Of a stretch of 13,061 bases of DNA, positions 5,900 through 11,935 are shown piece by piece. Location of the stretch: contig CALJDB010000134.1 of assembly GCA_938023775.1 (NCBI GenBank), forward strand, positions 1 through 13,061, given 5' to 3'. This stretch comes from an uncultured Clostridia bacterium (lineage in GTDB: Bacteria; Bacillota; Clostridia; Oscillospirales; Oscillospiraceae). The position numbers and the translations under genes are program-made. Numbering within the stretch: the stretch's first letter is position 1; each line of letters opens with the position of its first letter. Under the pieces are notes generated by a model that saw only the letters and a program-made list of their open reading frames with translations, was not told the DNA's origin and did not search any database.

Positions 5900-6552
5900 A
5901 GATCGCACTGGGCTATATTTTGACCTTCGGCTGGGTCTTTCTCGTCCTCGGACTGACGCTCGTCCTGAAGCGGCGGACCGGCGCGGACGACGAGCTGACG
6001 CGCAAGATCGTCCACGTCGGCGTCGCCTTTGCGTGGGTGCCGATGTATTTCTGCTTCGGCGCGAGCTGGCACCTTGTCGTGCCGCCCGCGGTATTCATCG
6101 TGCTGAACACGGTGTCGTATCAGAAGAATCTGTTCGCCGCGATGGAGCGCACCGACGCGAGCAAAAAAAGCCTCGGCACCGTGTATTACGCCGTCAGCAT
6201 GACGGTCATGGCGGCGTGGTGTCTGCTGATGCCGGAGTGTCTCGTGCCTTACGGGATGGGACTGTTCTGCATGGCGCTTGGCGACGGGCTCGCGCCCATC
6301 TTCGGTGCGATCGGAAAGGGCAATGTGCGTCTGCCCGGCGGTCGGAGTCTTTACGGAAGTCTCGGCGTGTTCATCATCTGCCTCGGCGTCGCCGCCGCGA
6401 TGAGCGGGCTGTTCGGGCTGCAATTTCCCTTCTGGAAATGCCTCACCATCGCCGCTGCCGCGACGGTGCTGGAGTTTATCGGCTTCAAAGGGCTCGACAA
6501 CCTGACGCTGCCGCTCGGCGTGTTTCTGCTGACTTTTTATTTTATGCTCTGA
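5896..6552 (+). CDS. CTP-dependent prenol/phytol kinase-like membrane protein (VTE5/dolichol kinase family)
   Basis: A 218-aa protein with about six or seven membrane helices. It belongs to the dolichol kinase / phytol kinase (VTE5) / CDP-diglyceride synthetase-related superfamily, which phosphorylates lipid alcohols using CTP or activates lipid phosphates. Visible family marks: DELTRKIVHVGVA (about 32-44), KSLGTVYYAVSM (91-102), ALGDGLAPIFGAIG (127-140), GRSLYGSLGVF (149-159) and the C-terminal EFIGFKGLDNLTLPL (193-207). The ATG at 5896 is preferred over upstream in-frame codons because AAAGGAG lies 6 nt before it and it overlaps the previous stop (ATGA). The next gene encodes a VTE6-like protein, the second enzyme of the plant phytol pathway, which supports a lipid-alcohol kinase role. 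The substrate is unknown. Confidence 0.8.
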   Translation: MKIALGYILTFGWVFLVLGLTLVLKRRTGADDELTRKIVHVGVAFAWVPMYFCFGASWHLVVPPAVFIVLNTVSYQKNLFAAMERTDASKKSLGTVYYAVSMTVMAAWCLLMPECLVPYGMGLFCMALGDGLAPIFGAIGKGNVRLPGGRSLYGSLGVFIICLGVAAAMSGLFGLQFPFWKCLTIAAAATVLEFIGFKGLDNLTLPLGVFLLTFYFML

Positions 6553-6565
6553 GGGGTAAAACTTT

Positions 6566-7372
6566 ATGGACCTGCTCTGGAAAGCGCTGCTCTCTCTTGC
6601 GCTTGCCGCGGCGCTTGCAGGCTTTGCCGCGTGGAAGCGGGCGCTCACGCCGGGAGGGCTCGCCCTCGCGGGCGCGCTCGCGCTCTGCATCGGCTTCTGC
6701 GGCGGCGTGAGCGCCTTTGCCGTTTTAGCGGCGACGTTTTTCTGCACGGTCGCGGCGGGAAAGCTTTCCGGCGCCGCCGGCGCGGAGATCGGGCTGCGGC
6801 TGCACGAAAAAGCCGGCGCGCGCGACGCGGTGCAGATCGTCTGCAACGTGCTCGTCGGCGCGCTCTCCCTCGCGCTCGCGGCGCTGACAGGGCGCGAGGT
6901 GTTCATTTGGTGCTACGGCGGCGCGATGGCGTCCTCGCTTGCCGATTCCATGGCGAGCGAGCTCGGCGTTTTAAGCCGCACGTCCCCGCGCGATATCCTG
7001 ACGCGCCGGCGCGTGACCCCCGGTCTCTCCGGCGGCGTCACGGCGCTGGGGCTCGGCGCGAGCGCCCTCGGCGCGGCGATCATCGGCGGGCTTTACGGCG
7101 CGCTGCGCGCCTCGCTGCCCCTTGCCCTCACCTGCACGGCGGCGGGCTTCCTCGCCGCCCTCGCCGACAGCATTCTCGGCTCCTGCGCGCAGGTAAAATA
7201 CCGCTGCCCCGTCTGCGGCGCGCTGACCGAAAAGCCGATCCACTGCGGCGAGCCCGGCAAGCCGGAGCGCGGCGCGCGCTGGATGACGAACGACGCCGTG
7301 AACTTTCTCGGAAACCTCGCCGGAGCCGCGCTTGCCGCGGCGGGGTATGCGCTGTGGAGTTCGGCTTTATGA
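6566..7372 (+). CDS. DUF92/TMEM19/VTE6-like membrane protein, putative isoprenyl-phosphate kinase
   Basis: A 268-aa, Ala/Leu/Gly-rich polytopic membrane protein of the DUF92 family (PF01940). Its plant member VTE6 is a phytyl-phosphate kinase. Family marks: GARDAVQIVCNVLVG (84-98), SLADSMASELG (124-134, usually DTWASE.G), TPGLSGGVTALG (151-162), ALADSILGSCAQ (198-209) and NDAVNFLGNLAGA (242-254). Between the last two sits a short zinc-ribbon-like segment, CPVCG at 214-218 with a further Cys at 227. The ATG follows GAGGGG, which overlaps the end of the preceding kinase-family gene (13-nt gap). The pair would convert a lipid alcohol to its mono- and then diphosphate. This is inference from the plant pathway, not shown here. 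Confidence 0.83.
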   Translation: MDLLWKALLSLALAAALAGFAAWKRALTPGGLALAGALALCIGFCGGVSAFAVLAATFFCTVAAGKLSGAAGAEIGLRLHEKAGARDAVQIVCNVLVGALSLALAALTGREVFIWCYGGAMASSLADSMASELGVLSRTSPRDILTRRRVTPGLSGGVTALGLGASALGAAIIGGLYGALRASLPLALTCTAAGFLAALADSILGSCAQVKYRCPVCGALTEKPIHCGEPGKPERGARWMTNDAVNFLGNLAGAALAAAGYALWSSAL

Positions 7373-7407
7373 GAGGCGCTTCGCGCCCGCAGGCGTGAAA
7401 CGCCTCT
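7372..7407. repeat. Short palindromic intergenic repeat, copy 2
   Basis: A long imperfect hairpin begins at the stop codon of the DUF92 gene. AGAGGCG (7372-7378) pairs with CGCCTCT (7401-7407); after one C/A mismatch TTCGCGCC (7380-7387) pairs with GGCGTGAA (7392-7399), with one G-T pair and loop CGCA. It shares GCTTCGCGCCC and AAACGCC with the copy at 2840-2870. A smaller hairpin TCTGC/GCAGA follows at 7414-7430. Confidence 0.5.
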
Positions 7408-7435
7408 TTCAGCTCTGCCTGCAAAGCAGACGCAA

Positions 7436-7466
7436 AAAGCTCCCGCCCGTCTCGGGCGGGAGCTTT
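7436..7466. terminator. Bidirectional rho-independent terminator
   Basis: An AAAGCTCCCGCCC / GGGCGGGAGCTTT stem with loop GTCTC, A-rich before and T-containing after on both strands. It closes the plus-strand DUF2461-DUF92 operon and the minus-strand two-helix protein / SLH remnant unit. Confidence 0.92.
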
Positions 7467-7479
7467 ATCTTGTTTTCCA

Positions 7480-7700
7480 TCACTCTCCGAACGTCCGCCG
7501 GAGAAATGTCACGATCTCCGCCCTTGTACATGTCCGCAGCGGCTCGAAACGGTTTTCTCCGCCGCCTTGGGCGACGCCGTTTTCCAGTCTGACGGTCCCG
7601 CCGGTTATCAGCACGGCATCAAAATCCGTGCGCTCGGTCTCCCGCTGAGCGCGAGCGCCGCGGCGAGGACAAGCAAAAGAATGCCCGGCTTTCGTTTCAT
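7480..7700 (-). pseudogene. Remnant of a secreted SLH-domain protein
   Basis: Two pieces in different frames make up this remnant. The ATG at 7700 opens a signal-peptide-like start, MKRKPGILLLVLAAALALS, which runs into a stop at 7608-7610. A second frame, open to TGA at 7480-7482, ends in NGVAQGGGENRFEPL and then CTRAEIVTFLRRTFGE. That is the typical end of an S-layer-homology repeat (G...G...FxP...TRAE.V..L.R). A normal SLH protein has several repeats of about 55 residues plus an extracellular domain, so most of the gene has been deleted and the ends joined out of frame. The ATG overlaps the stop of the upstream two-helix membrane gene (ATGA), so the intact ancestor was probably co-translated with it. 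The alternative is a real 30-residue secreted peptide, which is less likely. Confidence 0.6.
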
Positions 7701-8020
7701 AAGTCGTGATTCTCCCTGTCATCGCTTCCGCTGCGTTTTTCCCGCTCGCGCAGGCGCGTGCACAGGAGCGTCAGCGCAACGGCAAGCACGAAGGCGGCGA
7801 CGCCCACGAGCACATAACCGCCCGCGCCCTCCGCAAGCAGCGCCGCGCCGGAAAAGCCCTGCACCGCGCCCGCGCCGCGCCCGGCAAAGCGCGCCAGCGC
7901 CGCCGTAAGTCCCAGCGCCAGCAGCGCCGTGAGCGCCGTGAGACGCCGCAGCCCCCGCCGTGCGCCCCGCCGCGCAGCCGCGCGATAAACGCGCCGCAGC
8001 CGCTCCGAGGTTTCCCGCAT
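7697..8020 (-). CDS. Two-helix membrane protein, paralogue of the sigma-adjacent protein (copy B)
   Basis: A 107-aa protein with an Arg-rich cytoplasmic N-terminus (about 25 residues), one hydrophobic helix (about 27-46), a Gly/Ala-rich external loop containing GFSGAALLAEGAGGY, a second helix (about 70-88) and a charged tail. It shares architecture and local sequence with the protein encoded at 9350-9670: GFSGA in the loop, then GY..VG..AF.L.V..T.L..RLR and an acidic end. That protein sits directly after a sigma factor gene; this copy has no sigma gene. The ATG follows AAGGAGGGGACGCAA. A terminator separates it from the PrsW-like gene upstream, so it needs its own promoter, and none is convincing in 8021-8100. 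Its stop overlaps the start of the SLH remnant. Function unknown; an anti-sigma-like or envelope role is inference. Confidence 0.7.
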   Translation of the reverse strand: MRETSERLRRVYRAAARRGARRGLRRLTALTALLALGLTAALARFAGRGAGAVQGFSGAALLAEGAGGYVLVGVAAFVLAVALTLLCTRLREREKRSGSDDRENHDL

Positions 8021-8100
8021 TTGCGTCCCCTCCTTCCCGTTTTTTTTGCGTTCTGTCCCTATAGGGGCGGCGGCAGGGGAAAACTACGCAGGGAAAAGCG

Positions 8101-8136
8101 AAAAAATGCAAGCGGCGAATGCCGCTTGCATTTTTT
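8101..8136. terminator. Rho-independent terminator after the PrsW-like gene
   Basis: A 16-bp perfect stem (8101-8116 with 8121-8136, loop GAAT) with A6 on the left and T6 on the right, so it works on both strands. It overlaps the stop codon of the PrsW-like gene (8135-8137) and ends the sigma-factor operon. Confidence 0.9.
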
Positions 8137-8752
8137 ACCGCCGTCTTCTCCGAACTGCCGCGGCGACCGCCGTCGCCATCGGAACAAAGTAGGCGATAAG
8201 CTGCACCGCACCGCCGGCGGTGACAAGGAGGTTATAGATCGCGTGATAAATAATCGCCACGCAGAGCAGGCCGAACAGGCACGCCGCGCGGAGAGGGCGG
8301 CTCGTCCAGACCGGGCGCAGCGCGCTGCCGTAAACACCGCCGCAGACGACGTGCATCGCACCCGTGCCGAAGCCGCGGACGAGCAGATGGGTGATCTGCC
8401 CCGCGCCGTTCTGGGTGAGGTAGCAGACGTTTTCAAACGTCGCGAAGCTCACCGCGACGATAACGGCGGCAAGGCGAAAGCGCGCCGGCTCCGGCTCGAA
8501 CACGGCAAGATAAAACAGCAGCGGCAGCAGCTTCAGCGTCTCCTCCACGACGGGAGCGATCTGTGTCGCGGCGTTTGCTGCGTCCGCGCCGCAGAGCTGG
8601 GCAAAAAAGGTGTTCAGATAAGCCGAAAGCAGGCACATCCCCATCCCGGCAAGACAAAACGCCACCGCCGCGCGGCCGCGCCGCCCCAAAAAGAGCAGCG
8701 CCACGGCGAGAGGCGCCGCCATGCAGACGAAAACATTCTCGATATACGTCAT
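8135..8752 (-). CDS. PrsW-like intramembrane metalloprotease family protein
   Basis: A 205-aa polytopic membrane protein with the conserved polar residues of the PrsW family (PF13367). It has APVVEETLKLLP (E70, E71, K74), FATFENVCY (E107, N108), GTGAMHVVCGGVYG (H134) and IIYHAIYN (H170, N174). In B. subtilis PrsW makes the first cut in the anti-sigma factor RsiW and so frees the ECF factor SigW. Here the gene is the last of an operon headed by a sigma-factor gene, with two small membrane proteins between them. The ATG at 8752 is chosen because it overlaps the stop of the upstream gene (ATGA) and has GTGGAGG before it; the frame stays open further upstream but is shadow sequence. The family is clear; the substrate is inferred. 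Confidence 0.85.
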   Translation of the reverse strand: MTYIENVFVCMAAPLAVALLFLGRRGRAAVAFCLAGMGMCLLSAYLNTFFAQLCGADAANAATQIAPVVEETLKLLPLLFYLAVFEPEPARFRLAAVIVAVSFATFENVCYLTQNGAGQITHLLVRGFGTGAMHVVCGGVYGSALRPVWTSRPLRAACLFGLLCVAIIYHAIYNLLVTAGGAVQLIAYFVPMATAVAAAVRRRRR

Positions 8753-9357
8753 GCCTCCACCGCCCTTCCGAGCGCCGGGACGAACAGCGGCAGCGCCAGC
8801 GTCAGCAGCAGATCGAACCAGAAATACGGATTCGCCGGCGTATCGCCCAGCCAGAAGCAGGAGCTCGTCCAGAGCGCATATTCCAGCGCAGCGAAGACCA
8901 GCACCATCGCATAAAAGCCGCGCCGCCGCGGCGAACCGCAGCGCAGGGCGCGCACTGCGCGCATCGACGCCGCCATCGTCGTGCCGCACATCAGAACGTT
9001 GGTAAACACGTCGCCATAGGTGACGTAAAGCGCGAACTGGGGCAGATAGAACGCCGGGACAAGCCAGCATAGCGCCGTTTTTCCACGCTCCGGCGGGTCC
9101 GGCAGCGTCAGTGCGAGCGCAAGCAGAAACACGAAGCTCGCGGCCCACGCGAGATCCGCAACATAAAACACCTGCGGCGTCTCGCGCCGGAGCAGCAGAT
9201 GCAGCGTCCAGTAGAGCGTGCCGAGCGCAAAGGTGCCGTAAAAGCAGCTCAGCAGGAACCACGGCTGCTGCCGGCTGCGGTAATAGCGCCGCAGGGCGAG
9301 CGCGAAGCCCGCCGCCGCGGAGATGAGCTGGAGCAGATAGTCCCAGAGCTCAATCAT
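8749..9357 (-). CDS. Polytopic membrane protein of unknown function
   Basis: A 202-aa protein that I do not recognise. It has about six hydrophobic helices (near residues 6-23, 33-53, 63-85, 96-112, 118-132 and 147-195) and many aromatic residues (YWTLHLLLRR, FYLPQFALYVTYGDVF, NPYFWFDLLLTLALPL). There is no signal peptide or catalytic signature. It starts 8 nt inside the end of the two-helix protein gene and ends with an ATGA overlap to the PrsW-like gene, so it is tightly coupled to the sigma-factor operon. Possible roles are a membrane sensor, an anti-sigma partner or a scaffold for the protease; none is shown by the sequence. Confidence 0.75.
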   Translation of the reverse strand: MIELWDYLLQLISAAAGFALALRRYYRSRQQPWFLLSCFYGTFALGTLYWTLHLLLRRETPQVFYVADLAWAASFVFLLALALTLPDPPERGKTALCWLVPAFYLPQFALYVTYGDVFTNVLMCGTTMAASMRAVRALRCGSPRRRGFYAMVLVFAALEYALWTSSCFWLGDTPANPYFWFDLLLTLALPLFVPALGRAVEA

Positions 9358-9670
9358 CGTCCCGGTCCTCCTCCCCGCGTCTGCGCAGACGCAGCGCCAG
9401 CACCGTCACGCTCACACCGAGAGCGAAGGCGAGCAGCCCCACCGCGGCATAGCCGAGGCTCGCGCCGCTGAACATGCTCGCTGTCGTCCCCTCCGCCGCC
9501 TCCGCGCCGGAAAAGCCCGCCGTCAGCCGCGGCAGCGCAAGCGCGAGTGCGGCGACAAGCATGAGGCAGAGCGCCGCCGAGAGCGCGACGGTGCGCCTGT
9601 TCCGCCGGGAGCGCGCCATTTCCCGCGCACGGCGGCGAACCGCGTCGCAGCGCGCCTCAGTTGTCCGCAT
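9350..9670 (-). CDS. Two-helix membrane protein next to a sigma factor, candidate anti-sigma (copy A)
   Basis: A 106-aa protein with a basic, amphipathic cytoplasmic N-terminus (MRTTEARCDAVRRRAREM, then SRRNRR). It has a membrane helix (about 27-46), an external loop with AGFSGA and MFSGASLGY, a second helix (about 76-94) and an Arg-rich then acidic tail (RRRGEEDRDDD). The ATG at 9670 lies 11 nt inside the end of the sigma-factor gene and follows GGAGGGGGG; a longer frame to 9727 lacks a better start. Position directly after the sigma gene, small size and cytoplasmic N-terminus fit a membrane anti-sigma factor. However, no zinc-binding HxxxCxxC anti-sigma motif is present. It is homologous to copy B at 7697-8020. 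Confidence 0.75.
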   Translation of the reverse strand: MRTTEARCDAVRRRAREMARSRRNRRTVALSAALCLMLVAALALALPRLTAGFSGAEAAEGTTASMFSGASLGYAAVGLLAFALGVSVTVLALRLRRRGEEDRDDD

Positions 9671-10211
9671 AGCAGAAGCCCCCCTCCTCCAGCCGCCTGC
9701 GCAGCGCCTTTTTCCCGCGGTAGACAAGGTCCGCGACCTGCCGCTCGCGCTTTCCCATCACGCGCGCCGCCTCCGCGTGGCTGAGTCCCTCGAAATAGAC
9801 GAGGAAGAGCGCCTCGCGATAATCGCCGTGAAGCTCCGCCATCGCTGCATGCAGCGCCTCGGCGCGCTCGGCAAGCTCGGCGGTCTCCTGGACCATTTCG
9901 CGCGCCTCCGGCTCCGCCGTCAGCTCCTCGAGGGAAAAGCACAGCGCCGACCTCCGCTTTGTCAGCGTGCGGAAGGCCATGCGCCGCGCCGCCTTGTAGA
10001 GATAAGCACGGAAGCCGCCGTCCCGGATGTGCGGCTTTTTCGCGACGAGATAGGCGAACGCCTCGATCATCACGTCCTCCGCCTCGTGGATATCGCGGAG
10101 ATAGCCGTCCAGATAAAGCGTCAGCCGGTCTCCATGCCGCTCCATCAGCGCCTCCAGCCCTCCGTCGTCGCCGTCCAGATAGCGGCGGTATAAAAGCTCG
10201 TCCGGTATCAA
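9657..10211 (-). CDS. ECF-like RNA polymerase sigma factor (sigma-70 family), TTG start
   Basis: A 184-aa protein with the two sigma domains of ECF factors. Region 2 (about 4-60) contains LYRRYLDGDDGGLEALMERH and HEAEDVMIEAFAYLVAKK. A charged linker follows, then region 4 (about 120-175) contains LHGDYREALFLVYFEGLSHAEAARVMGKRERQVADLVYRGKK, a helix-turn-helix. The TTG at 10211 is chosen because a strong sigma-A promoter (10248-10276) lies between it and the next upstream in-frame start codon. A start at 10280 would put the promoter inside the coding region. It is preceded by AAGGGGGCGG. The next gene begins 14 nt inside its 3' end. The operon contains a two-helix protein, a polytopic membrane protein and a PrsW-like protease, so control by membrane-bound inhibition and proteolysis is plausible. 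Confidence 0.87.
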   Translation of the reverse strand: MIPDELLYRRYLDGDDGGLEALMERHGDRLTLYLDGYLRDIHEAEDVMIEAFAYLVAKKPHIRDGGFRAYLYKAARRMAFRTLTKRRSALCFSLEELTAEPEAREMVQETAELAERAEALHAAMAELHGDYREALFLVYFEGLSHAEAARVMGKRERQVADLVYRGKKALRRRLEEGGFCYADN

Positions 10212-10247
10212 GATCCCGCCGCCCCCTTTTTCTGCGTTCTCTCCGCC

Positions 10248-10276
10248 ATTATAAGCGATACTGCCGGGACTTTCAA
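10248..10276 (-). promoter_or_regulatory. Sigma-A promoter of the ECF sigma-factor operon
   Basis: On the minus strand TTGAAA (10276-10271), a 17-nt spacer and a perfect TATAAT (10253-10248). The predicted start is near 10241, giving a leader of about 30 nt before the TTG start. It abuts the terminator of the upstream dehydrogenase genes. Confidence 0.82.
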
Positions 10277-10278
10277 GC

Positions 10279-10308
10279 AAAAAAGCCCCCGCCGGTCAGG
10301 CGGGAGCT
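10279..10308 (-). terminator. Rho-independent terminator after the dehydrogenase pair
   Basis: On the minus strand AGCTCCCGCC, loop TGACC, GGCGGGGGCT, followed by TTTTTTG. It lies 36 nt downstream of the stop of the second short-chain dehydrogenase gene and ends only about 2 nt before the -35 box of the sigma-factor promoter. Confidence 0.9.
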
Positions 10309-10343
10309 TCGTGCGCTTTCGCAGGGGCGGGTCTTATTCGGCT

Positions 10344-11105
10344 TCAGCCCGCGAGCCAGCCGCCGTCAACGAGGAGGGTCTCGCCGCTGACGAAGGCGGC
10401 GTCGTCGCTTGCGAGGAAGAGCACCGCGGCGGCAACGTTGTCCGGCTTGCCCGGTGCGGCGGGCAGGGTCGCCATCGTCCGCTTGGCGCGCGCATAGCCC
10501 GCCTCGTGGGGCACGCCCATGCTCTTGCTGATCTCCGTCGCGACATAGCCCGGCGCAACGGCGTTGCAGCGAATGCCGTCCGGCTGATACATAAACGCCG
10601 TATTCTTCGTCAGCGAAACGATCGCCGCCTTGCTCGCGCAGTAAGCCGCGCCCGCGACGGAGCGGAAGCCGCTGACGGACGCGGTGTTCACGATCACGCC
10701 GCCCCCGCCCTGCGCCTTGAAGGTGTTGACCGCCTTGCGCAGCGCATAGATGGGTCCGTAGACATTGATGTTGAAAACGCGCTCTAACTGCTCGTTCGTG
10801 AGGTCCCCGACGGGACTCATATCGTCGGCGACGCCGGCGTTGTTGACGAGGATGTCGAGCCTGCCGAACTTTTCCACGGCGAAGTCGATCATGCCCTCGT
10901 TCGTCTCCTGCTTCGTCACGTCGCCGGGGTAAACGGCGAGCTCGCCCGGCTGACCGGCGAGGGACGCCGCGAGCTCCTCCAGCCGCTCGACGCGGCGCGC
11001 AACGGCGACGACCTTTGCGCCCTCGCGCACGAAGGTCTCGCAGATCGCCTTGCCGAGCCCGGAGCTCGCACCCGTCACGACCGCAACCTTATTTTCCAGT
11101 TTCAT
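10344..11105 (-). CDS. Short-chain dehydrogenase/reductase (SDR), tandem copy 2
   Basis: A 253-aa classical SDR that reduces or oxidises a keto/hydroxy group with NAD(P). It has the cofactor motif TGASSGLG (11-18), NNAG (88-91), the catalytic Ser in TAS (about S143), and Y155-CAS-K159. Two Arg after strand 2 (AVARR, 37-38) suggest NADP(H). The C-terminal FLASDDAAFVSGETLLVDGG is the usual SDR end. Roughly three quarters of its residues match the gene just upstream (11137-11898) by hand alignment, so the two arose by tandem duplication. The main differences are in the substrate-loop region after GYVATEIS. The ATG follows AAAGGAG with 11-nt spacing, 31 nt after the upstream gene. In gut clostridia such enzymes may act on hydroxysteroids, sugars or acyl substrates; none can be chosen here. 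Confidence 0.93.
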   Translation of the reverse strand: MKLENKVAVVTGASSGLGKAICETFVREGAKVVAVARRVERLEELAASLAGQPGELAVYPGDVTKQETNEGMIDFAVEKFGRLDILVNNAGVADDMSPVGDLTNEQLERVFNINVYGPIYALRKAVNTFKAQGGGGVIVNTASVSGFRSVAGAAYCASKAAIVSLTKNTAFMYQPDGIRCNAVAPGYVATEISKSMGVPHEAGYARAKRTMATLPAAPGKPDNVAAAVLFLASDDAAFVSGETLLVDGGWLAG

Positions 11106-11136
11106 ATCAAATCAATCTCCTTTCTTGTTTTAACCT

Positions 11137-11898
11137 TTAACCGGCGCACCAGCCGCCGTCGAGCAGCAGCACGTCGCCGTTTACATAGCTCGCGCTGTCG
11201 CTCGCAAGAAACAGCGCAGCCTCGGCGATCTGCTCCGCCGTTCCCATCGGCGGCATCGTCGCCATCGCCTTCTGCACGCGGCCGTAGCCCGCCATGTTCG
11301 GCATGCCCATCGAGCTGCTGATCTCCGTGGCGATGCCGCCCGGCGCGATGGCATTGCAGCGGATACCGTCCGGCTGATACATAAACGCCGTATTCTTCGT
11401 CAGCGAGATGACCGCCGCCTTACTCGCGCAGTAGACCGCGCCCGCTACGGTGCGCAGCCCGCCGACGGAGGCGATGTTCACGATCGCGCCGCCCGCGCCC
11501 TGCGCCTTGAAGGTGTTGACCGCCTTGCGCAGCGCGTAGAGCGGACCGTAGACGTTGACGGAGAACACCTGCTCGATCTTCTCGTCCGTCACGTCGCCGA
11601 CCGGACTCATGTCGTCCATCACGCCGGCGTTGTTGATGAGGATGTCGAGCCGCCCGAACTTTTCCACGGCGAAGTCGATCATGCCCTCGTTCGTCTCTTT
11701 CTTTGAAATGTCGCCGGGGTAAACGGCGAGCTCGCCCGGCTCGCCGGTGAGGGACGCCGCGAGCGCCTCCAGACGCTCCGCGCGCCGCGCGACCGCCACG
11801 ACGAGCGCGCCCTCGCGCACGAACAGCTCGCAGATCGCCTTGCCCATACCGGAGCTCGCGCCCGTCACGACCGCAACTTTATTTTCCAGTTTTCCCAT
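11137..11898 (-). CDS. Short-chain dehydrogenase/reductase (SDR), tandem copy 1
   Basis: A 253-aa classical SDR, first gene of the pair. It has TGASSGMG (12-19), NNAG, Ser in IAS (about S144), Y156-CAS-K160, AVARR after strand 2 (suggesting NADP(H)), and FLASDSASYVNGDVLLLDGG at the C-terminus. The ATG at 11898 follows AGGAGG with 8-nt spacing; the frame stays open to 11952, but that stretch holds the -10 region of the promoter. The loop after GGIATEISSSMGMPN is Met-rich and differs from the second copy, suggesting a different substrate range. Transcription starts from a promoter with a perfect TTGACA box, divergent from the radical SAM gene and next to an inverted repeat that may be an operator. 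Confidence 0.93.
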   Translation of the reverse strand: MGKLENKVAVVTGASSGMGKAICELFVREGALVVAVARRAERLEALAASLTGEPGELAVYPGDISKKETNEGMIDFAVEKFGRLDILINNAGVMDDMSPVGDVTDEKIEQVFSVNVYGPLYALRKAVNTFKAQGAGGAIVNIASVGGLRTVAGAVYCASKAAVISLTKNTAFMYQPDGIRCNAIAPGGIATEISSSMGMPNMAGYGRVQKAMATMPPMGTAEQIAEAALFLASDSASYVNGDVLLLDGGWCAG

Positions 11899-11935
11899 TT
11901 TTAATTCCTCCTTGTCAGCTTTGTTTTTCACTATC

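Noticed and set aside
5890..6906. Minus-strand frame opposite the VTE5/VTE6-like genes
   Set aside because: Composition is typical of an antisense shadow of membrane genes, and it has no start signals.
8021..8100. CCCTATAGGG and a G-rich run as a promoter or quadruplex upstream of copy B
   Set aside because: TATAGG has no -35 partner at a usual distance, and the G-runs allow only a weak two-layer quadruplex. Copy B's promoter remains unidentified.
7706..8914. Plus-strand frame of about 400 codons across the minus-strand sigma operon
   Set aside because: It crosses two genes and two terminator arms, is Arg/His/Gln-rich and lacks a ribosome site. It is a shadow.
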